NCBI GenBank assembly: GCA_009801015.1 | Contig: VHZZ01000099.1 | Location: 259,498 to 288,845, forward strand | Direction of reading: 5' to 3' | Source: Silene noctiflora | Lineage: Eukaryota; Streptophyta; Magnoliopsida; Caryophyllales; Caryophyllaceae | DNA: 29,348 nt | In this document: piece after piece, positions 1 to 10,225 of the stretch | Position numbering within the stretch: position 1 is the first letter of the stretch | Layout of the letters: each line of letters starts with the position of its first letter | The notes under the pieces: generated by a model | What the model saw: only the letters and a program-made list of their open reading frames with translations | Database searches by the model: none | Told to the model about the DNA's origin: nothing | Program-made: the position numbers and the translations under genes

Positions 1-31
1 TCCAGAACCTGATATAATCGGACACCAACCC

Positions 32-62
32 ACTCGATCGAGTAGGTCCTACTCGATCGAGT
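32..62. repeat. near-perfect palindrome of ACTCGATCGAGT units
   Basis: Two 15-base arms (32-46 and 48-62) are exact reverse complements separated by one T. Each arm contains the self-complementary 12-mer ACTCGATCGAGT. Similar TCGATCGA words recur in the long LTR at 3384-3560, and TCGAGT words recur near 22150. The palindrome may belong to a retroelement LTR cut by the window edge, but nothing else here confirms that. Confidence 0.6.
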
Positions 63-323
63 CAGTACAGGTAGGGGAAACCGTAGTATTACAAAAACAA
101 ACAAAAAAGTCAAAGTAAATTCTCGCATCCGAAACATTTAAGTGACCGTAAATGCTCCACATAAGGCCNCATTTGACCAATGTGTTGACAAGCCCTAGAA
201 AGCCCGCATTCTCACCTTTCCAACGAGTCCAAAAACTCCTCAAACCGGCCTCGTTTGCTATCTCAAACATCGACCGAAAGTCAGCCATTTCAAGTTGTCA
301 CGAAGTTGCTGAAATCTTGCCAA
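63..323. other. left-edge segment, unassigned
   Basis: A minus-strand open frame of 79 codons (49-288) crosses this stretch. It begins MADFRSMFEIANEAG and contains one unresolved base at 169. I do not recognise the peptide as a domain, and a short frame of this size can arise by chance. It could be part of a repeat cut by the window edge. Confidence 0.25.
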
Positions 324-437
324 AAAGGTCGTGTTTGACAAAAAAAAATTATTAAAGGTTGTGTTTGACAAACTTTTTTTTAAAGGTAGTGTTTTTGGAA
401 TTTTCTTTTTTTTAAAGGTTGTGTTTGACAAAAAAAC
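324..437. repeat. short tandem repeat, AAAGGTYGTGTTTGACAAA unit
   Basis: Four copies of a unit close to AAAGGTTGTGTTTGACAAA start near 324, 354, 382 and 413, separated by A- and T-runs. The third copy is the most diverged. This is a non-coding minisatellite-like array. Confidence 0.65.
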
Positions 438-529
438 CCTTTATTTATTGATGATTCTTTGGATTATTATATAGGAATTGAAACATACAATGAATGTTAA
501 GTTACTTTATTGACAACATAAACTCTGGT

Positions 530-710
530 TGAACACGAACATTATCCGTTACAAGCTGAAAACGGATAGTGTCTCTCTCACAATATGCAAGTGGCACACT
601 ACTAGCACCAATCATGGAGTGCTCCATTATCCCCACTTGCCTTATTGTGAGAGAGACACTATTCGTCTTCAGCTTGTGACGGATAGTGTCCGTCACAAAT
701 AAGACGCTTT
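530..710. mobile_element. MITE with long imperfect inverted repeats
   Basis: The left arm (about 537-594) and right arm (about 630-697) are inverted copies of about 58 bases. They share ACAAGCTGAA, ATAGTGTCTCTCTCACAATA and GCAAGTGG, with a loop of about 35 bases. There is no coding capacity, so this is a non-autonomous fold-back DNA transposon. From memory, elements with these GACGGATAGTGTCTCTCTC arms are common in Caryophyllales genomes. I could not fix the exact ends or a target-site duplication. Confidence 0.7.
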
Positions 711-1622
711 GTATTGACAAGCGGTTCAAGAAAATTACTACTCAAAAGTCACTCGGGACTAATATTGCCCCGACATGATTTTTCCAAACTCGAAATAGAA
801 CAACCGTGCTTATTAAGGAGCTCGTCAAATAAACCCAATCGAAAATGAACTAGTATCAAAATCATGGTCGATCCAAATAAAACCGATGATTTAACCTGAT
901 TCAATCACCAAATGACCCAATTGATAAATCTACTTATTAATCCATATCAATATTTAGTACACTCAATGGCGCTATCCCGTCTTTGAGGCCCACCAGCAAT
1001 ATCGTCATTGCCCTTGTGACGCACTCGAAACAAAAAAAATGAAAAATAGTTTCGTGCTCAGTGATTAAATCTTAAGGAATGGTACACCCCTAAACCTTTT
1101 CTTAAAAAAACATAATGTTCTTAGCTTTATAAGAAAGACTTTCAACCTCCCTCTTTCCCTTTCCTATTATTAGTGCATGCAAATGATTAAGCAATAACGC
1201 AACGTTTGGTTTACACAAGGAAAAGAGAATGAAATCAAAAAAGAAAAATATAGGTAAACGAAATGAATTACCCCAAGTATAATTTATTAGTTGGTTGTAA
1301 ATTATAAGGGACAGAGCTCCAAACCAATATCTACGACATGCACCCTATATGCCCACCATCATCGACACAAACCACCTTTTACCATACCCGACGCCATTAC
1401 CAACCGCTTCGCCACGCCCCACCTCATCATCAAAATTGGAATACATTATCTCGTGCGTGAATACTTACACTGTTAAATCCTCAAGTCATCAAGAGGAGAT
1501 GATTGTTGAGTGACCATTTCCTCATTGAAATATATATGAAAATAAATTGTCATCCGGAAACAAACCCTTTACCGACATAACAACGGTCAACCATAGTTAG
1601 CAACTACTATATTTGAGACAAT
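711..1622. other. intergenic stretch, nothing recognised
   Basis: AT-rich sequence with only short chance open frames (for example 1291-1476, His-rich and without domain likeness). I see no RNA gene, repeat array or recognisable protein similarity. Confidence 0.6.
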
Positions 1623-1627
1623 TATTA

Positions 1628-1864
1628 TGAAGAACAACATTCTTCCATCAATGGTGATATTAAGCTCAGAGCCTCAGAGTTTATAATTGTTTGTTATTCA
1701 GTTAGTTATAGAGAGATAATGTATAAAAAAGTTTAGAGAGAGGAAAAAATATTTTTATTTATGAAAAAAGGTAGTTACAATTGTACATTGGCTTTCTATT
1801 TATAGCTCTAATCAATCTGCTCATAACTAACTAATGTTGACATCATCAATCTTATATTTTCACA
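1628..1864 (-). repeat. downstream (3') LTR of the copia element
   Basis: About 94 percent identical to 7030-7257 apart from an 8-base length difference. It contains the TATA-like stretch seen in both copies and abuts the polypurine tract at 1865-1874. Confidence 0.92.
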
Positions 1865-2374
1865 TCCCCTCCTCAATCTGGACAGATTGAATATTCTGCA
1901 AACCCAACTTGCTTGCCATAAAATTATGCTGCTGAAATACTAGTGCTTTAGTCATCAAGTCAGCTAGTTGTAAGCCTATTCTCACATGCTATGTGCATAA
2001 AAAACCTTCTTGTATCTTATCTCGCACATAATGACAATCAATATCCAAGTGTTTGGTTCTTTCATGGAACACTGGGTTCATAGCAATGTGTTGGACTGCT
2101 ATGTTATCACAAAATAGTGGGTTTGGTTTAGGAACATTCACTTGAAGATCTGACAATAATTTTACAATCCACGCAATCTCACTTGCAGTAAAAGACATAC
2201 TGCGATATTCCGCTTCAGCTGAAGTTTTGCTTAATGTCTTTTGTTTCTTAGTTTTCCAAGAAACAAGTGAGTCTCCCATAAAAACTGTATACCCACTCAA
2301 GGATCTGCCTGAGAAAGCACATTGTGCCCGGTCTGAATCACTATAGGCAGTGACATTCAAGGGGCTAATCGTAT

Positions 2375-2530
2375 ACCTACCAAAGATAACCAACTGGTCT
2401 CTAACTAATATAGTTAGGGAAGTCGGGATCGTATCCACAGGGAGACTAAAAAGTGTTCTACTTGCTAACTAATGTGTATCTAGGTAGCAAATTGGGGGTT
2501 TGTTTGTTTTGCTGCTAAACTACAAGTAGT

Positions 2531-2607
<77 letters not shown>

Positions 2608-3910
2608 AGATTATAAAATGAGTGTAAAATAAAGGGAGAGAAAACTAGAATTGTCCGATCACCAATGAAAGTCTAACGGTCATAGTCTAGGTAACAGATC
2701 GGTCGCATATATCAGTCTAAGGGGTAGTGAAAAGGTCCTCTCGGATCGCTAATCACCCTGGAATACTTCTAACGATATCTCACAACTTATTAGGGCACTC
2801 TAATGTTTGTAGCAGGTTTAACTCTCACCAGGCTTTCGATCTTAGGTCGGAGTTTACTGGTTCAATTAATTAATCATGCGCATTAACTGACTAATCACGA
2901 TATGATACTACAATTAACAAAAAAGACAAAATAAAATTGATCAACCTAAAACCTAATTAACAACCATCATAAATTCATGGCTCCCCTAAACCCTAGCAAA
3001 GAAATTAGTTACGCGTAGCGAAATTAACAATGACAACAATGATAATAAACAATGAGGAATTCATGATGGAGGAATAATAAAAGAAATCAAACATAAAGTT
3101 AGAACTAATAAGGAAGAAAAAGGGAGTAAACAAAGTAGAGAAAGATGAGCGAAAGATTAAATTAAATTACCAATAATCCGGAAGAATAGTAGGAGAGGAA
3201 GAGAGATTACAAAAAGTCTAGATCTAAAAAGTTTAAGAGTAGTTTTTACGTAATAGAGTTTCTAGCAGTCAAAGGTAGAATAAGAGATCGATAACCTAAT
3301 GAAATAAAATTACAAGTTTTAAATACTAAGTCCAAATAATAGAATAATTAAGTAGCTAGTAAGCCCAAAAGACGAGCTAAATCATGGCTAACTATCGATC
3401 GACCAAAACAAACCTGTCGATCGACAGAAAAACATGTCTATCGACCAAAACAGACCCGTCGATCGACAAAAAAAACATGTCTGTCGACACAATTCAGCAA
3501 CTTCCAAACGCCATCTTCCTGTGTCTAACGTCATTGCCGATAGACACTTTCAGCGTCGATAGACAAAGAGCAAAATCTTCAATGTTTGATTGAGTCTGTG
3601 TCTAGTGGCAATGTCTTAACGACATATAACCCCATATCTATCGACAATAATATGTAGCAGGCCGATAGACAACATGTATAAAACTCAATTACGTGTTCTC
3701 CTAAGCTCGTCTAAACATCTCTAAGCTTCTCTCTTATTCCATTACCGAACGGATTTGGCCTCTCAATGCACAGATGAGTCTCAAACCTGCAAAATACATG
3801 AAACACACCCTAAGTAGCAAATACAGGAGGAAAGAGAATGAAATAGTCATATAAGCTCATAAAAATGCGTGCCAAACAAATGAATAAAAGCATCTAAAAG
3901 GCACGCATCA
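2375..3910 (-). mobile_element. long LTR of Ty3/gypsy (Tat/Athila/Ogre-like) type inside the copia element
   Basis: Read on the minus strand, this block starts TGATGCGTGCC. Toward its end it carries CCCTGTGGATACGATCCCGA, followed by an ACTATATTAGTTAG stretch. I know this arrangement from the ends of long LTRs of the plant Tat/Athila/Ogre gypsy group. It has no long frame and sits between the integrase and RNase H parts of the copia fossil, so it is younger than that element. It contains the (GA)n tract, a 42-base tandem unit with TCGATCGAC words (about 3401-3490) and an inverted repeat ATGCGTGCC/GGCACGCAT (3865-3873, 3900-3908). It is probably a solo LTR or an LTR fragment. The family is named from motif memory and the lower boundary is approximate. 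Confidence 0.6.
2534..2604. repeat. (GA)n microsatellite
   Basis: About 71 bases of uninterrupted GA dinucleotides within the long gypsy-type LTR. The length is likely to be polymorphic, and assembly errors are possible here. Confidence 0.98.
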
Positions 3911-6900
3911 TCTATGCCTAATTGACTGCCTGACCGGTACTGTAATAGATTGTGCAGCAGGTGTTGTTGTTGACTGACTAACAAAAACTGCAGTAATATC
4001 ACTGCTGTGAGGAATGGTTGCTGCCTCTGGTCTCCTGCTATTATCTACTGGCTCAGTATGAACCACAGTAGGATTACCAAATATACTAGATTGAACTGTA
4101 ACAGGTCTTTGTCCAGAAACCCTTGCTCTTTGTATATCAAGAGGATCATCATTATAAACATCATGAAATATATCCACTAGATTTGAATCTTCATGACTGG
4201 TAGAACTTACCTGATTATCTGTATTCTCCATCTGAAATGGGAATACTTGTTTCTGAAAAATAACATCTCTAGCTACAAAAGTAACATGTGAAGTCAGATC
4301 ATACAACTTGTGTCCTTTTTGCCCAAATGGATATCCAATGAACAAGCACCTTCTCCCTTTAGGACCAAATTTATCCTTATGTGATAATGGCATAGGTGCA
4401 TAACATAAGCATCCAAACACTCTTAATTCATCATAAGAAGGAAGTTTGCCAAATAATACTTCAAAGGGAGTCTTCCAATCCAATATAGATGTAGGCATTT
4501 TATTAGTTAAGTATGTTGCTGCAAGCACACACTCTCCCCATAACTTAATAGGTAGGTTAGCATGTAATTTTAATACCCCGTCTATTTCAATTAACTGCCT
4601 ATGCTTTCGTTCTACTTTGTCATTTTGTTGTGGCCTACCCACTATGCTCCTTTGATGCACAATTCCCTTCTCTTGGAAGATATCCTTGCACACATCCTAG
4701 AAAAACTCAGTTCCATTGTCACTTCTGAAGGCCTTAATCTTGCCATTAAATTGTGTTTCTACATAAGCAATGAAAGACTTAATCAACCCTGGAACTTGAA
4801 ATTTATTTTGAAACAAATAAATCCATGTGACCCTTGAATGGTCATCTAATATAGTCAGAAAGTACTTTGCCCCTGATAAAGTGGGTGTTTTATATGGACC
4901 CCAAAGATCTATATGGAGTAAATCAAACAAATTGATAGCATGAGAATCACTCATGTGAAATGGTTGTAAATGCAGCTTTGCCAAATGACATGTATTGCAA
5001 GAAAATTTCCCATCTGTATTATATTTAAAAGGAATTACATGCTTGAGTTTGTCAAATGAACTATGGCCAAGCCTAGAATGAAAAAGTTCAAGACTACATT
5101 TCTTATTACAAGCATTTGAAGTAATTGAGAAATCCAAATATCCTCACTCCTTCTTTGTGGATGACAGCAGTTCCTGCTTGCCTTTATTCTGGTAAACAAG
5201 ATCAAACCAGTATAAACCTCCTCTTTTCTTAGCTAAAGCCAAAGGTACCTTAGTTGAAAGGTCCTGGAAAGCACAATATTTTGAAGTAAATAAAACCACT
5301 ATAGGAGTATGTAGAATCAATTTACCAACAGACAACAAGTTCTGTTTGAAGTCTGGGACAATTAAAACATCCCTCAACTTTATTTTATCTGTAATGTTCA
5401 CATCTCCCACTCTATGCACAAGTTTAATAGAACCATTAGGTAGTCCTATCATTAAGGGCTTATGTAGACTCCTGACATTATGCAAAATATGTATATTGGA
5501 AGTCATGTGATCTAAGGCTCCTGTATCAACTATCTAAGCTGATTGATCATAAGTTTGTGCTACACTAAACACCTGTGAATATAGATCTATACATGCAAAG
5601 TTAGGAGATGACATGCAAGAAGTAGATTGATCAGCAAAAGCTTTGAAAACTTGCTGCATCATATTCTGTACAATCCCATCCATCATATCCTGATTCAATC
5701 CTGGCATTGCAGAAGATTGAGATTGAGCATTTTGTCCTGCAACCTGTTGTGGACTGACAATCTCAAGAGGATTATCAGTAACATCCAAAATATCAACATT
5801 ATTAGCCCTTCTGTGATAAACATTGGACCTTTTAAGAGAATTAATCTTTCCTTTTCCCTTGAAATACTTGTTCCCAACAGACCTTTGCTTCAAAAAACAC
5901 TTGTCTGGTGAATGTCCTTTCTTTCCACAATGAACACAAGCATTGAAGAAAAAACAAGTCTCTAAGGTATAACCAGGTTTCTTACAATGAGTATAAAATT
6001 TAGAAGGTCTATCAGCAGAAACTTCCTGTTTCTGTTTCTGTCAGTCCCCATACTGACTACCACCAGCCCTAGAGGAAGCATAAGCATTAACCTCAGGCAA
6101 AACATCAATAGCCTCAGAGATTTGTCTTTGCCTTTCAATCTTTTGTAACAGGTTTAAAGCTTTATTAAGAGGTGGCAGAGAATCCATGGATAACACAGTA
6201 ATTTTAACATTCTCAAAACCACTGTTTAGACCCATTAAATACTGAATCAACTTGGAGTTACTATCTCGTTCCAAGATTCGCTTGAGCAACTGACAAGTAC
6301 AGGAAGACATAACACCACAAGAACAGTAAGGAATTGGATCCTGTTCATCCACACTTTCCCAGGCCAATTTCATTTTCCTATAATACTAAATCAAGCTACT
6401 ATTATCTTGAGAAATATGACCTAAATCTTTCTTTAACTGGTATATATCAAGACCATTAGTCTGTCCATAGCGCTCTAACAACTCAGACCACATTTCTTTA
6501 GTACTAATAGCATATTTCAAAGTCTCACTAAGGTGTAATTCAACAGAATTGGTAATCCAACGCCTGACTAACAGATAAACTCTAATCCATTGATGATAGG
6601 TGGTTCCAATTTTATCAGGCATCCTACATTTTCCATCAATAAATCCTTCTTTATTTTTAACCAACAACGCATTATATGCTTTTCTCTTCCAATGCAGAAA
6701 GCTACTATGTCTATTAAACTTATTTTCAGTCAATTTTAAAGTAGGTTGATCAGTAGTGGAAATGTATAAAGGATCATCAAGAACAACATAAGGAGCAGTA
6801 ACAGAATTTCCAGAATCTTGCGACATTGTCAATAAAACGAAGAGAAATCAACAGAAAAACACAGAATTCACGAATTTCTGAAGTAATTCAAGGAGGAATA

Positions 6901-7029
6901 CTAATAAAAATGCGGAAAAATCGAAGAAGAGAAGAAAACATTCTCACAAACAGACGAATCAACAACTCGCTGGATGAATAAACCGAAAGAAAACACCAGA
7001 ATCTATCCCCCAAGACAGCTGATACCATG

Positions 7030-7257
7030 TGAAGAACAACATTCTTCCATTAATGGCGATATTAAGCTCAAAGTTTATAATAGTTTGTTATCCAGTTAGT
7101 TATAGAGAGAGAATGTATAAGAAAGTTTAGAGAGAAGAAAAAATATTTTTATTTATGAAAAAGGTAGTTACAATTGTACATTGACTTTTTATTTATAGTT
7201 GTAATCAATCTGCTCATAACTAACTAATGCTGACATCATCAATCTTATATTTTCACA
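7030..7257 (-). repeat. upstream (5') LTR of the copia element
   Basis: Partner of 1628-1864. On the minus strand it ends TTGTTCTTCA and is followed after two bases by the initiator tRNA-Met primer-binding site, which fixes the orientation of the element. Confidence 0.92.
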
Positions 7258-7379
7258 ATAATCATTAAACACCCCAAAACAATCATAATAATCTTTGTAA
7301 ATGTGGCTAGAGTAGAGACAAAAAGTGCAAATGTGACAACCTAAGAAAATGAAATTTGCATAACAGTCTATGTGTATAT

Positions 7380-7700
7380 TTGGATTCAGTATTTATCCCC
7401 ACTAAAGTCCAAAATTACAAAGCCTTATTACTAAGTGTTGGGTGAAATATTTTATAAACATATCACAAACGTCTTATTTTCCTTATGTGGGACAGCTTAA
7501 TCTTATAACCTTATGGGTGTTACAAACTCACCCACTTAAAGAACACAACGCCTTCGTTGTTCCTTAAAGCTAAACGCAGCCAAGCCCAGAATTCTCTCGC
7601 ACTGGGCGGGTGACCCGAGTACTCCTGACCACAAGCTCACCATAAGGTCGCATGTTTACTCTGATACCATTTATAATAACCCAACCCTCAACTATCGTAA
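7380..7700 (-). mobile_element. TRIM-like LTR retroelement fragment
   Basis: On the minus strand a primer-binding-site-like sequence TGGTATCAGAG (7659-7669) is followed by only about 135 bases of internal sequence. Next comes a purine-rich GTGGGTGAGTT and an LTR-like start TGTAACACCC (7515-7524), then TGTCCCACAT and a TATA-like TTATAAAATATTT. A very short interior between primer site and LTR is the hallmark of TRIM (terminal-repeat retrotransposon in miniature) elements. I cannot pair a second LTR with it, so it is an incomplete fossil with approximate ends. Confidence 0.45.
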
Positions 7701-7779
7701 CACAGCCCCAATATAAGATCAGATGCATATGTTCCTTTGGTCCAGCCTTGAAAAATATTCTCAACTCTTTTTGTGTGTT

Positions 7780-9050
7780 ATGCTTCTGATCAGCGGATTA
7801 ATGAAACCAAGTATGTTGTTACTTTAAGCCCTAGTTGCACTCTTCGGGTTTCTTGTGATTGCCTTCAAATTTTGAGAGTACCCTCTAATAGATGAATGGG
7901 GATATATTTGGGGATCCCTGCAGATTTTGGCTCTAGTAAAAAGGAGATCTTCGCCTTAGTTATTAAGAAAGTCCGTAAAAGGATTCTAAGCTGGAATAAC
8001 AGTTACATATCCCCTGCTGGAAGGCTTACTTTGATTTGTTTTGCCTTTGCTTCACGACTTCACTATCTATTGATTCTCTATAGGAATAATCTCCATTGGA
8101 GTAGTAATTTGTTTATTAATGCCCATAAATCTAGGGAAGGTTTGGGTATCAGAAATATTGGTTGTTTAAATCAGAGTCTTTTTGCCAAAGTAGGATGAAA
8201 AATTATTCAAAGACCTGAATATTTAATTGGTCGTACTCTGGATACTAAATATAATATTTCTGCTGAAAATATTCTGTCCACGACTCTAATTAGAAGGGAA
8301 TTTCTTTCTTGGTAATGAGAGAATTCTTTAGGGTATTGAGCTCCTTAGATACAAGTTATCTTGGGAAGTGGTTCTTTAGAAAATGGTACGATGTTACCCT
8401 TGGTCAACTTCTCAATATCTCGGATAATGATTTAAATGAGAAGGCACAATGTAAAATTTGATGGATGGAGCTACAATTAACATTGATTTTGCGAAAAACA
8501 ATGTAATATTGAGGTTGAGTGTTTTGAACCCATTGATTGTAATAATGTCGTGAATATAATATTAGGAACTTATATCCTAATTTTCTCGATGGAGCAAGAA
8601 TTTGCTTGAGTTATATTCGGATAAAATGTGATGCCTCTTAGAGGCCTGACTTCAAAGCTTCAGCAGGACGGATCTTCCAGAATGAAAACGGTACCATTAT
8701 CCACTAGGATCATGCTAGGTTTTGGTCAAAATCTGCCTTTTAAACGGAAGCTTGTGCGTTCAACCATGCCATTTCTGGCGCTATTTACCATGGTTACAGG
8801 CATATCGAAGCAAGTACTGACCGTTGGACCTCGTCTTCTAAATTTTAGGTGTTAGGGAAATGGACCGAGATGTTAAGGCTATCCTTCACTCTATCAATAA
8901 GTTAGTCGTGTCAACTCAATGTTTTTCAATTCGTCATTGTTCTAGTAATCTTAATAGAATTGATCATGCTATAACTAAATCAGCTATGGTATGACTGTAT
9001 GAGTACATCTTTTTCTTACCGTCAAAAAAACAAAAAAAAACAAATGAAAC
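7780..9050 (+). mobile_element. 5'-truncated L1-type LINE with RNase H, decayed
   Basis: The translation near 7896-8198 matches the C-terminal end of plant L1 reverse transcriptase. It has YLGIPADFGSSKKEIF, then a WNNSYISPAGRLTLI segment, then SREGLGIRNIGCLNQSLFAK, which is the thumb and downstream region typical of these elements. Further on, about 8620-8990 in shifted frames, come pieces of an RNase H domain (FKASAGRIFQNENGTIIH, HAISGAIYHGYRHIEAS, SIRHCSSNLNRIDHAI). An A-rich tail follows at about 9024-9050. The catalytic part of the reverse transcriptase and all of ORF1 are absent. Several in-frame stops and frame changes interrupt the rest, so it cannot make a protein. The left end directly abuts the TRIM-like fragment. 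Confidence 0.85.
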
Positions 9051-9121
9051 TTTAAGGGATCGACATTAATTAGCACCTTATCAAGGTAAATTTCTCTCCT
9101 TGAAACATCATGTGTTAAAGC

Positions 9122-9680
9122 TAGAGCTGAAAAAAGCTTACCCGACCCAAGGAACCCGACCCGACTCTCCCCTCCCGAAATTCGACCAGATATAACCCAA
9201 ATTTCGGTGAAACGAAACTGACCCGACCTTAACCGATAACCACTAGCATCATCATTATTTTTTCCAACCCAAAACCGACCTGAATTGACCCGATCCATGA
9301 CCCGATATTGACTAAACCCGATGGATGACCAAATAATAATGAAACTAGCTTAATAATAATATATAAATAAGACCAAATTGACTTTTTTCTTAATTGTTTT
9401 CATTAAAAACTACAATTAATGCAACTACACATTGTTTAAACATAAAACTACCCATCAAAAACTAAAGAAATAAACAAGATACCACATAAAATATATGTTG
9501 ATAACCTGATCTGGTATGACCCATTGACTGATGACGCAAGCCGAAAATGACCCGACATGGACTGTAACCAATCTGAACCCGACACAACCCATATCCAATA
9601 GGACCCGACCCGCTTTAACCCGAACCCTAACAAACCCGAGAAACTCGATTGCCACCTAAGTAAGGCTTATTTTCATCCCT
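9122..9680. mobile_element. hAT-like MITE built of degenerate CCCGAC motifs
   Basis: The left end AGAGCTGAAAAAAGCTTAC (from 9123) pairs with the reverse complement of the right end, AGGGATGAAAATAAGCCTTAC (ending 9680), giving imperfect terminal inverted repeats of about 20 bases. The interior has two clusters rich in the degenerate pentamer/hexamer GACCC/CCCGAC (about 9138-9320 and 9500-9650), separated by AT-rich sequence. There is no coding capacity and no clear 8-bp target duplication. The hAT assignment is inference from the AGGGATGA-type terminus. Confidence 0.5.
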
Positions 9681-9698
9681 CACCTCATATATATATTA

Positions 9699-9701
9699 AA
9701 A

Positions 9702-9746
<45 letters not shown>
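9699..9746. repeat. (TAA)n microsatellite
   Basis: About 45 bases of uninterrupted AAT/TAA trinucleotides just to the right of the CCCGAC element. Confidence 0.97.
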
Positions 9747-10225
9747 GTACGTATATACGAAGTATCTTGCAAGTCACATGTCGCCATCATACAGTCTAAT
9801 TTTAGGACCAAAAATGTACAATTTCTAATCATGAACCACTATGAACTCAGATTCGCTCCGTAAATTCTATCAATTCTAGTTTTCTGATCTCTATTGACAG
9901 TTCTCTTTGCTCCAAATATTACTGTCCAGCTCATATTTGTCAAAAAACAATGGGAGGCCAGGTACATTATTATAAATATGAGGCGATATTATTTCTTTCA
10001 TGACATCTGATAAAATTGGAACTAATGAGACGATATTATATATATAGCTCGTGAAAAATCTTCGATTTTCATTTATATGAGCCTAAATAACTTCATTACA
10101 AATAAAATGAATTACCTACAAACAAGAAGACGAGGGTTTGCATAGATATAAAACCTTATAAGCCAAAGGATAGCGAAAATAAGAATATGTAAGGCGGAGA
10201 CTCCGGAGAGTGAATAAGTAGTGTA
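9747..10225 (-). other. downstream flank and probable 3' UTR of the HLH/ACT-like gene
   Basis: The stop codon of the minus-strand gene lies at 10226-10228, so its 3' UTR reads leftward from 10225. On the minus strand the sequence is T-rich and has ATTTTATTTGTAATGAAG at about 10090-10107, a plausible plant 3'-end region. No canonical AATAAA is obvious. The rest has no recognised feature. Confidence 0.4.

Larger units (their letters stand above)
1628..7257 (-). mobile_element. Ty1/copia LTR retrotransposon fossil, nested
   Basis: Direct repeats of 237 bp (1628-1864) and 228 bp (7030-7257) start TG and end CA when read on the minus strand. Next to the upstream LTR is a primer-binding site complementary to initiator tRNA-Met (TGGTATCAGCT, 7018-7027). 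Next to the downstream LTR is a polypurine tract, GAGGAGGGGA (1865-1874). Recognisable parts in order on the minus strand: gag (about 6832-6041), a CCHC zinc-knuckle region (about 5975-5890), a protease-like segment (about 5545-5145), GAG-pre-integrase and integrase core (about 5137-3910), an inserted foreign LTR (about 3910-2375), and RNase H (about 2375-1989). The order with integrase before RNase H is the copia order. The two LTRs differ at roughly 13 of 228 aligned bases plus two small indels. That is about 6 percent and suggests a few million years at usual plant rates. No clean 5-bp target duplication is visible. The element is broken, with several breaks, and is not active. Confidence 0.93.

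Noticed and set aside
324-437. CRISPR-like spaced repeat
   Set aside because: Spacers are homopolymer runs, repeats are imperfect, and the genome is a plant's. It is a minisatellite.
8984-9655. Minus-strand frames rich in Gly, Arg and Ser across the CCCGAC blocks
   Set aside because: They are translations of degenerate short-word repeats. Such arrays stay open in several frames by composition.
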